From the NCBI RefSeq assembly GCF_019042215.1, contig NZ_JAHQCS010000092.1, positions 1 through 60,378 on the forward strand: 60,378 nucleotides of DNA, written 5' to 3'. The notes below the pieces were generated by a model, which had not been told where the DNA came from, did not search any database, and saw only the letters and a program-made list of their open reading frames with translations. Of the stretch, positions 53,558-60,378 are shown one piece after another; the first letter of the stretch is position 1, and every line of letters begins with the position of its first letter. This DNA is from Evansella tamaricis (GTDB taxonomy: Bacteria > Bacillota > Bacilli > Bacillales > Salisediminibacteriaceae). A program made the translations under genes and the position numbers.

Positions 53558-53573
53558 ATTCGTTAAAACGAAC
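53558..53573. promoter_or_regulatory. Palindromic operator, copy 6
   Basis: ATTCGTTAAAACGAAC, the best copy, 102 bases before the tasA-like start codon. Confidence 0.78.
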
Positions 53574-53674
53574 AAAAAGGTGAGTGATGAATGGACAAAC
53601 ATTCATTCCTGGTTTACTTGTTAATCCTAAAGGGATTCAAGATAAAAAAGAAAAAGATTGAGGGAGGAAGTAGA

Positions 53675-54358
53675 ATGAGCGTTAAGAAAAAGCTTAGCAT
53701 GGGTATTATGTCGGCACTACTGGGTATTGCACTAATTGGGGGAGGAACATTTGCTTATTTCAGTGGAACTGCAGTGCAAACTAATACATTTGCATCTGGT
53801 ACATTGTCATTAAGCTCTATTCCTGAAGTAAATGTGGAACTAGACAACATTAAGCCTGGGGATTGGACCTATGAAACATTTGAGTTATACAACGACGGAA
53901 CTCTAGATATTCAATATGTAGACTTGTCCACGTCCTATAGCGTTAAACAAGATGGTGTACCTGTGGGATCTACTCTAGCAGACCAATATGCTGATTCAAT
54001 CATTGTGGAATTCCTTCGTAATACTGGCGGTGACGAGCCTTACGATGTTATTTTGGAACTTACTCTATATCAGTTAGCGAACATGACTCAGGAAGATTTC
54101 GAAGATGTTCTAGATCAGATTGATCTGGAGTGGGAATGGGTTAATACTTGGCCATATTTAATACCTTGGATTGGTTACTGGAATGAGACTGAAGAGATCG
54201 TGTCCCCAATTTTAGAAGTTGGAGAAACTGCCTACATGGACGTACGATTCAAATTTGAGTATTTAGATGAAGACCAAAACCACCTTCAAAATCTAGACCT
54301 TGAACTTACTTGGACGTTTGAAGGATACCAAACTCCTGGAGAGTATATCCAAAATTAA
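53675..54358 (+). CDS. tasA: TasA/camelysin (CalY)-like matrix fibre protein
   Basis: A 227-residue exported protein of the peptidase M73/camelysin family. The signal peptide (about residues 1-27) ends in GGGTFAYFSG, typical of SipW substrates. The mature part has VELDNIKPGDWTYETFELYNDG, a beta-rich TasA-like core. TasA-type proteins assemble into extracellular biofilm fibres. ATG 53675 follows GGGAGGA; an upstream in-frame ATG at 53591 would bury the signal peptide. It is first in a tasA-tapA-sipW order, unlike the tapA-sipW-tasA order of B. subtilis. Confidence 0.9.
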   Translation: MSVKKKLSMGIMSALLGIALIGGGTFAYFSGTAVQTNTFASGTLSLSSIPEVNVELDNIKPGDWTYETFELYNDGTLDIQYVDLSTSYSVKQDGVPVGSTLADQYADSIIVEFLRNTGGDEPYDVILELTLYQLANMTQEDFEDVLDQIDLEWEWVNTWPYLIPWIGYWNETEEIVSPILEVGETAYMDVRFKFEYLDEDQNHLQNLDLELTWTFEGYQTPGEYIQN

Positions 54359-54368
54359 CTAATTTATG

Positions 54369-54396
54369 AAAGGTGAGAATTCTCTCACCTTTCTCC
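54369..54396 (+). terminator. Partial terminator between tasA-like and tapA-like genes
   Basis: AAAGGTGAGA (54369-54378) pairs with TCTCACCTTT (54383-54392) around a four-base loop. The T-run afterwards is poor, so read-through is likely. Confidence 0.65.
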
Positions 54397-54400
54397 CTAT

Positions 54401-54446
54401 TTATTATCATGAGTTTGAAAATTCATTTGCAAACTCATGATAATAA
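54401..54446 (+). promoter_or_regulatory. 17-bp perfect stem-loop before the tapA-like gene
   Basis: TTATTATCATGAGTTTG (54401-54417) is exactly complementary to CAAACTCATGATAATAA (54430-54446) around a 12-base loop. It ends 29 bases before the tapA-like start. It could be an mRNA-processing or stability element or an operator. Confidence 0.7.
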
Positions 54447-54475
54447 ATAAATTCTTTAATGAAGGAGGAATGGAT

Positions 54476-55303
54476 ATGAGGAGTTCAAGGTTGTCCAAGT
54501 ATCGTGAAAAGTATAAAGGCTTAAAATTTACTACGAAAATTTTAGCTATATGCTATGTCTTATTGATTTCTATTACTTTGATAACTGCTAGTACATTAGC
54601 GTATTTTAGCAATGGTACGGATATGAACATCTCTATTAGCTCAGCTGACTATTGGTGGGATAAAAGTGATCTAGAGTTTATAGGAAGTAATCAAAATATT
54701 AAAGCTTGTGCACCAATTGAGATAAGTGTTGAGCTAAAGAACAATGGATTCTCAATGACTGGAGAAACGGAGTATGAAGTATATTTTGTCGCAAATGGAA
54801 ATCCAGAAAATGGAGATTTGGTAGCGGAAGGAACAGTGGGAATTATTAATGCCGATGAAACCGTTGAACTAACGTATGATGCAGAGAACGATGGGGTTTA
54901 TAAATTTAAAGCCTATCAACGAGAAGGATATGGAGATAATTATGATGATAGAGAAGTCATTTGGAGTGAAAGAGTTCATGTTAATTGTAATGCAGCGGGA
55001 CCAAGAACACAAAATGAAACAGAGGATTCAGACCTTGATGATCAGAAAGATGTAACTAGTGATAATGATGAAGATAAAGAATCTGCTGCATCCGAAGGAG
55101 ATTCGGAAAAAGAAGCAGATAAGAAAAAAGATAATGACAAAGATAAGTCAAAAGACGATTCAGATAAAACGGATAAAGCAGTAGATGAAGAGAAAGAGAA
55201 AGACAATGAGAAAGAGAAAGAGAAAGCAAAAGACAAAGAGAAAGAAAATCTGGATAATTCCGATGTGGATGATACGGATGAAGCACAGGATGGTGATAAT
55301 TAA
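54476..55303 (+). CDS. tapA: TapA-like biofilm assembly protein
   Basis: A 275-residue protein with an N-terminal hydrophobic segment (about residues 19-40) ending TLAYFSNG, a SipW-type export signal. The core shows TapA landmarks: WWDKSDLEFIG, a cysteine in IKACAPIEISVELKNNG, and YKFKAYQREGY ... EVIWSERVHVNC. The last 90 residues are a Lys/Glu/Asp-rich disordered tail, as in B. subtilis TapA, which nucleates and anchors TasA fibres. ATG 54476 is seven bases after AGGAGG. Next to sipW. Confidence 0.88.
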   Translation: MRSSRLSKYREKYKGLKFTTKILAICYVLLISITLITASTLAYFSNGTDMNISISSADYWWDKSDLEFIGSNQNIKACAPIEISVELKNNGFSMTGETEYEVYFVANGNPENGDLVAEGTVGIINADETVELTYDAENDGVYKFKAYQREGYGDNYDDREVIWSERVHVNCNAAGPRTQNETEDSDLDDQKDVTSDNDEDKESAASEGDSEKEADKKKDNDKDKSKDDSDKTDKAVDEEKEKDNEKEKEKAKDKEKENLDNSDVDDTDEAQDGDN

Positions 55304-55304
55304 A

Positions 55305-55904
55305 ATGAAAGCTGCTAAATTGTGGGCTAATCGTATAATCAGTGGAATTCTATTTATCTCTCTTATTATTCTGACAGTACTTGTAATCTCTACAAAAGCA
55401 TCTGGTGGCGAACCACAATTTTTCGGCTATCAGCTAAAAATGGTTTTATCTGGATCAATGGAACCGGAATTTAAAACGGGATCTATTATTGCTGTTAAAC
55501 CTGGGGGAGATATGACAAGATTTCAACCTGGAGATATTATCACTTTTATGCACGAACGGGATCTCATAGTTACCCATAGAATCGAAGAGGTCATCCACAG
55601 TGGAGATCATGTGTTGTATCGTACCAAAGGGGACAGCAATGCCTCGCCAGACACGAATCCTGTTCTATCAGAGAATGTTTTAGCTGAATACACAGGTTTT
55701 ACGATTCCTTATATCGGCTATGTTGCAAACTTTGCCCAGTCGAAAGAAGGGGGAGCCTTGCTACTAATAATACCTGGTTTGTTTATGCTATTTCATGCAG
55801 CTGCGACGATATCACAAGGTATTACTGAACTTGAAAAAGGAAAAAAGGAACAGGATCATTCCGAAAAGCAAAACGATATGGAAGACCCTTTAAAGAGTAC
55901 CTAA
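55305..55904 (+). CDS. sipW: ER-type signal peptidase SipW
   Basis: A 199-residue type I signal peptidase of the ER (Ser-His) type. An N-terminal membrane helix (about 12-30) precedes the catalytic S51 in VLSGSMEPEF. H91 in VTHRIEE replaces the lysine used by ordinary bacterial enzymes, and GDSNASPDTNPV follows. A C-terminal helix (about 147-170) anchors it. It processes TasA- and TapA-type precursors. ATG 55305 lies one base after the tapA-like stop, so the genes are coupled. The frame continues upstream antiphase to the tapA tail, which is not coding. Confidence 0.95.
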   Translation: MKAAKLWANRIISGILFISLIILTVLVISTKASGGEPQFFGYQLKMVLSGSMEPEFKTGSIIAVKPGGDMTRFQPGDIITFMHERDLIVTHRIEEVIHSGDHVLYRTKGDSNASPDTNPVLSENVLAEYTGFTIPYIGYVANFAQSKEGGALLLIIPGLFMLFHAAATISQGITELEKGKKEQDHSEKQNDMEDPLKST

Positions 55905-55946
55905 TAAAATGGTGGTTGGATTACCCATCAAAGGGAAGGTGATATT

Positions 55947-56660
55947 ATGAAAAAAATCCATATGAAATCTATAATTTTAACCGGCAAGGTGTTTGTGGCT
56001 GCTCTTCTCGTTTTTTTGACAGTTCAATTTAATAGTCAGGCGTTAGCAGATACAAATCCAGTATCAATATCCACTACTCCAGATACAGTATTATTTGAAC
56101 TGGAAAATTTGAAGCCTGGTGATTGGGCAGAACGGAATTTGACAATACAAAACAGAGGTACTGATTTCACTTATCAGATGAAAGTGGAAAACATAAACAG
56201 TCCAGATGCTGATCCGAGAAAACTGTTTAATATTCTTAAAATGGAAGTGAAAGATGGTAATGATGAACTCCTATATGAAGGGGATATAGCAGAGTTCACA
56301 GGTTTTGAACCTCGCTATCTAGAAGCTGGTTTTGAGGAGGACTTAACATTAGAGGTTAGGTTCCCAACTACTGGTGAAAACATGAACGAATACCAAGGCC
56401 TATCCGCATCATTCGAATTCCACTTTGTGGCGGAAGAAGTGCTCTCAGATGGCGAACCAGAACCACCAGTAGATGAAGAAGAGGAAAAACCAACAAGACC
56501 GATTGATAAAGATGATCTTGATAAAGATTCCAAGGACGGACAGATTCTTCCTGAAACAGCTACGAATTCCTTTAATTACTTGTTGATAGGTGTTCTAGTT
56601 CTTCTCATAGGAGCTACCATGTTTGTATATAGTCGTAGGAAAAAGCGAGTGGCAGAATAA
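55947..56660 (+). CDS. TasA-like domain protein with LPETA wall-sorting signal
   Basis: A 237-residue protein with a signal peptide (about 1-34). A TasA/camelysin-like beta domain (about 40-170; LENLKPGDWAERNLTIQNRGTDFTY parallels the first gene's NIKPGDW segment) and a proline/glutamate linker follow. A sortase signal begins at residue 201 (LPETA), with a hydrophobic stretch and the RRKKR tail. LPXTA motifs are used by class D/C-type sortases in sporulating bacilli. Likely fixes the fibre system to the wall. No sortase gene lies in the window. Confidence 0.88.
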   Translation: MKKIHMKSIILTGKVFVAALLVFLTVQFNSQALADTNPVSISTTPDTVLFELENLKPGDWAERNLTIQNRGTDFTYQMKVENINSPDADPRKLFNILKMEVKDGNDELLYEGDIAEFTGFEPRYLEAGFEEDLTLEVRFPTTGENMNEYQGLSASFEFHFVAEEVLSDGEPEPPVDEEEEKPTRPIDKDDLDKDSKDGQILPETATNSFNYLLIGVLVLLIGATMFVYSRRKKRVAE

Positions 56661-56680
56661 ATAATCAGACTTACGAAAAT

Positions 56681-56725
56681 CAGCCTCGATTTAGGATCAC
56701 TAATCCTTTTCGAGGCTTTTTATTT
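56681..56725 (+). terminator. Terminator after the matrix operon
   Basis: AGCCTCGATTTAGGAT pairs with ATCCTTTTCGAGGCT, with small bulges, then TTTTTATTT. Confidence 0.82.
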
Positions 56726-56756
56726 ATAAGCAATACCTCCTCCTAAAAAAATAAAT

Positions 56757-56781
56757 CAAGCCTCCCACATGCGGGAGGCTT
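56757..56781 (-). terminator. Terminator after sinR
   Basis: AAGCCTCCC and GGGAGGCTT flank a short loop (56758-56781). On the minus strand a T-rich run follows. Confidence 0.88.
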
Positions 56782-56782
56782 G

Positions 56783-57115
56783 TTATTTTTGGTTAATTTT
56801 CCATTTGTTGTATTCGAGGAAGTCACGAAATTCTTCCTTAGAAACACCGGAGTTCATGGCTTCTAACACTAGTTTTCTCCATTCCGTATCGATGTCGTCA
56901 CCAGCAGGTTCCATGTTATCCATGTCCTTTAAAAGGTGATCGATCGTTATGTTTAAAACAGCCGCTATTTTTTCAAGAAATTGAATCGAAGGATTCGTTT
57001 GAATATTGCGCTCTAACGCACTCAAATAAGATTTAGCGACACCAGCCCTGTCAGCTAACTCAGTGAGTGTTAATCCTGCCTCCTTACGATACTTTTTTAC
57101 CCGTTCTCCTACCAT
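56783..57115 (-). CDS. sinR: Master biofilm regulator SinR
   Basis: A 110-residue protein, the length of B. subtilis SinR (111). The N-terminal HTH has VAKSYLSALERNIQTNPSIQFLEKI. The C-terminal SinI-binding domain has DTEWRKLVLEAMNSGVSKEEFRDFLEYNKWK. SinR represses the eps and tapA-sipW-tasA operons. ATG 57115 is eight bases after AAGGGG; ATG 57121 is also in frame. It faces the matrix operon and has no sinI next to it; the only SinI-like gene is 4.3 kb away at 52326. Region 57116-57360 shows nothing else recognised. Confidence 0.96.
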   Translation of the reverse strand: MVGERVKKYRKEAGLTLTELADRAGVAKSYLSALERNIQTNPSIQFLEKIAAVLNITIDHLLKDMDNMEPAGDDIDTEWRKLVLEAMNSGVSKEEFRDFLEYNKWKINQK

Positions 57116-57360
57116 GTTCATATCCCCTTTGCTAATGTAGTGCTACTATTCTTTCTATAGTCATTATTTCTTATATGTAATCTTCGGGTGTTTATTAACG
57201 TTTATGACCATTCTAGAATGATATATTAATTAATATATCATATTTCTCAAAAGCAAAACTAGAAAAACGGAAAAAATATACTACAATTATAATTTTTATT
57301 AGTGATGTTTATAGTATCAAGGAAAAATCTTCCTCTGTAGCAGTGAAAAATTTTCCATAA

Positions 57361-57395
57361 AAAAGAAGTTATTCCATGGAATAACTTCTTTTTCC
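57361..57395 (-). terminator. Terminator after the DUF1189 gene
   Basis: AAGAAGTTATTC (57363-57374) pairs with GAATAACTTCTT (57379-57390) as a perfect palindrome with T-runs on either strand. Confidence 0.9.
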
Positions 57396-57403
57396 AACAA
57401 TTA

Positions 57404-58195
57404 CTATTGGTTTACTAGTTCCTCAACCGGCTCCCTAGGTTGTGGAATGTTCGTAAATACGAGATACAACATTACAATGGCAATCACCCAGTACAATGTA
57501 AAAGAGAAAAATGGTATTTGTATACGCAATGCATCAAGTATTGCAAAAAGCACTGTCGGTAATGTTACAGTGTATGCTGACAAAACCCACACACTTTTGT
57601 AACTTAAGTTCGCAGCATTTTTACGTTTCAATAGTAATCCGATAAGGGACAATGTAAAGATTCCGAAAAATTTCATCCCAGTAGTAAATATATACGTTAG
57701 GAAAATAATGAGCCCGATAATCAAAGGGAGCACACTTCCAAAACTTTCGATTAACTCCATCGCTTCCCCTTTCGTCATGTTAATTCCCACTTCCTGATAC
57801 CAGATCGTTTGATGGAAACCGTCAGTAATAACTACAATATCATTTTCCAATAGGGCAAAAGCAGTTTCATACCCTTCAAGATCAGATGGGGTTAGCTCGC
57901 CTGTGGAATCAAAAATAATGACTTCACCATCTTCTTCTACAATGATGGGTTCCGTTTCATCACTATAGAGGACTCCGTTTTCAATGGAAAAATCGGGGAA
58001 TGTGTTAACCATATGGTGTTCTGTTTTATTATAGAACGACGAAATACTTGATCCTAAAATCACAGCAGGAGGTATTGTAACAAGTAACATTAGGAAGAAT
58101 ACGTACAGGATTGTTTTACCGATCTTTTGCATCCTAAACTTTGCGATTGTTTCTGGAGAATAAATACTTTTGAAAAATTGTTGGATGATGTTCAT
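57404..58195 (-). CDS. DUF1189 family membrane protein (YqgB-like)
   Basis: A 263-residue protein. A membrane helix near residues 25-50 is followed by an extracytoplasmic domain (about 55-150), then three to four helices (about 155-250). The order matches DUF1189 proteins, to which I believe B. subtilis YqgB belongs. ATG 58195 is seven bases after AGGAG; an in-frame start at 58252 has no ribosome site. Its position supports the idea that 49-57 kb is an insertion between yqfZ and yqgB. Confidence 0.82.
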   Translation of the reverse strand: MNIIQQFFKSIYSPETIAKFRMQKIGKTILYVFFLMLLVTIPPAVILGSSISSFYNKTEHHMVNTFPDFSIENGVLYSDETEPIIVEEDGEVIIFDSTGELTPSDLEGYETAFALLENDIVVITDGFHQTIWYQEVGINMTKGEAMELIESFGSVLPLIIGLIIFLTYIFTTGMKFFGIFTLSLIGLLLKRKNAANLSYKSVWVLSAYTVTLPTVLFAILDALRIQIPFFSFTLYWVIAIVMLYLVFTNIPQPREPVEELVNQ

Positions 58196-58382
58196 AATTG
58201 CGCTCCTTTTTCTATAAGTGAATTCGATACTTATTATAACAAAATCAGACAAGAAGTTGTAAAAAACAACTGTGAGATGAGAATAATAACACTCTTGTCT
58301 TCAATGAAACATAAAATTTCTCCTAGTCAAAATCATTATCTAATTCTTAAAAGCAGGTCATTATGATCAAATGGTCAAAATC

Positions 58383-58421
58383 TTAACAAAATCTTTACAT
58401 TACATTAACAAACAATTAATA
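58383..58421 (+). promoter_or_regulatory. PhoP box upstream of the Na/Pi transporter
   Basis: Four hexamers TTAACA (58383), TTTACA (58394), TTAACA (58405) and TTAATA (58416) lie at exact 11-base intervals. This matches the direct repeats TT(A/C/T)A(C/T)A that PhoP binds in Bacillus. A possible -10 TAAGAT is at 58431-58436. Confidence 0.9.
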
Positions 58422-58491
58422 ATCTACACGTAAGATTAAAACCGGTGACAAACTAGAACGAAACCAGATGTATAAAAAGGGGATGAACTGT

Positions 58492-60114
58492 TTGGAATTA
58501 CGAGATATTCTATTTATGTTCTTCGGTGGTTTAGCTATTTTTTTATTCGGTATAAAATACATGGGAGATGGGCTCCAAAAAACAGCGGGGGACAAGCTCC
58601 GGGATGTATTAGATAAATTTACAAGTAACCCTGTCATGGGTGTATTAGCTGGTATAATTGTAACTGTCCTTCTACAAACAAGTACCGGTACGACAGTTTT
58701 GGCAATAGGACTTGTTAATGCCGGTTTTATGACATTGAGACAGTCTATTGGTGTTATCATGGGGGCGAATATTGGAACTACAATTACAGCATTTATTATC
58801 GGGTTGAAGATTTCCGATTATGCCTTACCAATTATTGCTGTCGGGACGTTTTTAATCTTTTTCATTAAAAGTAAAAAGGCAAATAATATTGGACAGGTTT
58901 TCTTTGGATTCGGAGCTCTATTTTATGGGCTAAACTTAATGGGGAATGGTTTGAAGCCATTAAGGGAATTAGATATCTTTGTGGAATTGACAATTTCCAT
59001 GAGTGAACATCCACTATTAGGGGTGTTAATTGGTACAATTTTTACGGTAGCCGTCCAGAGTTCATCTGCATCCATCGGACTATTGCAACAGTTATTCTCT
59101 CAAGGTGCCATGACATTGGATGCGGCACTTCCCGTTTTATTCGGGGATAACATTGGAACAACGATCACAGCTGTATTGGCATCCCTTGGTGCATCCATCG
59201 CAGCTAAGCGTGCAGCAATGACACACGTACTATTTAATGTGATTGGGACAATTCTTGTATTGATCATTATAGGTCCCTATATTGCCATGATCGATTTTTT
59301 ACAGCAAAGTTGGAGTCTGAATCCTGAAATGACCATCGCTGTTGCACATGGTATTTTTAACGTGTCAAACGTATTGATTCAGTTGCCGTTTGTGGGATTA
59401 TTGGCAATGGCCGTTATCAAGATTATTCCAGGTAAGGAAACGGTTATTGAATATAAGGCAAAACATTTGGATCCTGTTCTAATCCAGCAATCTACTGCCA
59501 TTGCATTAGGACAAGCGAAGAAGGAAACTCTTCGTATGGGGCAATTAGCGGAACAAGGACTTGTGGAATCATCACAATTTGTCATTAATAAAAATAAACG
59601 CCATGCAGAATTGACATATCAATTTGAAGATGCAGTCAACAACCTGGACCGGAAGATAACCGATTATTTAGTGAAAATATCAGCCAATTCGTTGTCTGTT
59701 CAAGATTCACGACTTCACTCTATGTTAATGGATACCGTCAGGGATATTGAACGAATCGGTGACCACATGGAAAATATTATTGAACTTGCAGAATATCAGG
59801 TGGCAAATAAAGTACGAGTTTCTGATCTTGCAATGGAAGATTTAAATGAAATGTTTAGTCTCACTATAGATACTGTTCGTCAGGCAATGCTTTCTTTAGA
59901 AAAGGATGATGTTGGAGAAGCACGTGCCGTTGTACTGAAAGAGGAAAAGATTGATAAGATGGAACGTCAACTTCGCAAAAAGCATATTCTCCGTTTAAAC
60001 GAAGGAAGTTGTGAAGCTTCTTCAGGGATTATTTTTGTGGATATGATCTCTAACTTAGAACGTATCGGTGACCATGCAGTGAATATTGCGGAAGCAGTTA
60101 TTGGAGAAGAATAA
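58492..60114 (+). CDS. Na/Pi cotransporter with C-terminal PhoU-like domain
   Basis: A 540-residue protein. The N-terminal half (about residues 1-310) has two NaPi-II repeats, marked VLLQTSTGTTVLAI and VAVQSSSASIGLL. A PhoU-like helical domain follows (about 340-540; SMLMDTVRDIERIGDHMENIIE and DMISNLERIGDHAVNIAEAV). It imports phosphate with sodium. I favour TTG 58492 because AAGGGG lies nine bases away; ATG 58483 and 58468 are in frame. The PhoP box implies induction by phosphate starvation. Confidence 0.9.
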   Translation: MELRDILFMFFGGLAIFLFGIKYMGDGLQKTAGDKLRDVLDKFTSNPVMGVLAGIIVTVLLQTSTGTTVLAIGLVNAGFMTLRQSIGVIMGANIGTTITAFIIGLKISDYALPIIAVGTFLIFFIKSKKANNIGQVFFGFGALFYGLNLMGNGLKPLRELDIFVELTISMSEHPLLGVLIGTIFTVAVQSSSASIGLLQQLFSQGAMTLDAALPVLFGDNIGTTITAVLASLGASIAAKRAAMTHVLFNVIGTILVLIIIGPYIAMIDFLQQSWSLNPEMTIAVAHGIFNVSNVLIQLPFVGLLAMAVIKIIPGKETVIEYKAKHLDPVLIQQSTAIALGQAKKETLRMGQLAEQGLVESSQFVINKNKRHAELTYQFEDAVNNLDRKITDYLVKISANSLSVQDSRLHSMLMDTVRDIERIGDHMENIIELAEYQVANKVRVSDLAMEDLNEMFSLTIDTVRQAMLSLEKDDVGEARAVVLKEEKIDKMERQLRKKHILRLNEGSCEASSGIIFVDMISNLERIGDHAVNIAEAVIGEE

Positions 60115-60151
60115 TAAGTAATATTAGCTTGAAGAAATAGGTGGAAAATGG

Positions 60152-60191
60152 AGGTCTTAAGGGGTTTGGTAGATCCCTTAAGACCTTTTAT
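60152..60191 (+). terminator. Terminator after the Na/Pi gene
   Basis: A 12-bp perfect stem AGGTCTTAAGGG (60152-60163) with CCCTTAAGACCT (60175-60186), then TTTT. Confidence 0.92.
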
Positions 60192-60224
60192 GAAAGTTAC
60201 ACACAGAATGTATAAGCTTCGGCT

Positions 60225-60378
60225 CCTTCGGCTTGTGTCTAGCTCCAGCACCTACTCGCATGGGAACTGAAAAAGTGGTGCTATTCCACTTTTACAGTCC
60301 CTAAGCAATGAGCGTAGCCGTCGCAATCTTTAAAAAGCTTGATAGGAGTGGTTTTCTCCTATCAGGCGAGCGACGAGC
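60225..60378 (+). repeat. Dispersed repeat, TGTCTAG family, copy 7, fused to the inverted-pair module
   Basis: GTGTCTAGCTCCAGCACCTACTCG starts the family module. GAACTGAAAAAGTGG, TAGCCGTCGCAATCTTTAAAAAGC and CTCCTATCAGGCGAGCGAC then repeat 36452-36562 in inverse orientation. It runs off the end of the window. Confidence 0.85.

Noticed and set aside
55042-55286. Minus-strand frames and the upstream plus-strand extension across the tapA-like tail
   Set aside because: They mirror the Lys/Glu/Asp repeats of the real tapA-like gene. The true SipW start is at 55305.

Overview
The window is AT-rich chromosomal DNA from a spore-forming Bacillota of the family Bacillaceae. This rests on gene order and on several sporulation and Bacillus-type regulatory genes. 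The order yqeW-rpsU-yqeY-(NfeD1)-floA-yqfB-yqfC-yqfD-phoH-pgpH-ybeY-dgkA-cdd-era-yqzL-recO-glyQS-ccpN-ppdR-yqxD-dnaG-sigA-cccA-trmK-yqfO-ispH-yqfQ-cshB-nfo-yqfT-zur-yqfW-yqfX-ispG-yqfZ is the conserved yqe/yqf block of Bacillus subtilis. The genus cannot be fixed by eye. The dispersed repeats and the zinc-transporter arrangement suggest an Oceanobacillus/Virgibacillus-like lineage (inference).

Region by region. Positions 1-660 hold a 52-bp tandem array and one copy of a dispersed intergenic repeat. Positions 669-3236 hold deoC, a Na/Pi transporter, rpsU and yqeY. Positions 3499-6547 hold a sigma-W-type operon (NfeD1/FloA/YqfB). Positions 6684-18971 hold the core operon from the sporulation genes yqfCD to glyQS (with a T-box) and ccpN. 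Positions 18994-27530 hold ppdR, yqxD, dnaG-sigA, a GDPD, cccA and trmK-yqfO. Positions 27719-33020 hold ispH, a CarD-like regulator, yqfQ, cshB, nfo and yqfT. Positions 33141-44421 hold a sporulation-type kinase, an ABC ATPase/permease pair behind an MntR-like operator, a lytic transglycosylase-like protein, ppk/ppx, and a Zur-controlled zinc uptake operon ending in zur. Positions 44488-45545 hold a cluster of small paralogous proteins with duplicated promoter sequences. Positions 45858-48863 hold yqfW, yqfX, ispG and yqfZ.

The most interesting stretch is about 52.1-57.1 kb, lying between yqfZ and a DUF1189 (yqgB-like) gene. It looks like a self-contained biofilm-matrix module. It has a SinI-like antirepressor of 44 residues whose leader contains a convincing class I cyclic-di-GMP (GEMM) riboswitch, and a single-domain SinR-like HTH regulator. 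A long intergenic region carries several copies of the palindrome RTTCGYTAWAACGAAY. These are followed by a TasA/camelysin-like fibre protein, a TapA-like accessory protein, the ER-type signal peptidase SipW, a second TasA-like protein with an LPETA wall-sorting signal, and full-length SinR. The proposed logic is inference: c-di-GMP sets SinI-like antirepressor synthesis, which relieves SinR-type repression of matrix genes through the repeated operators.

At the end of the window a Na/Pi cotransporter with a PhoU-like domain follows a near-perfect PhoP box of four hexamers at 11-bp spacing. Several other regulatory sites can be read directly: two exact TGAAAC-N16-CGTA sigma-W promoters, a Zur box, an MntR-like box and a T-box. 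At least seven intergenic regions carry related dispersed repeats. One inverted pair lies about 24 kb apart.
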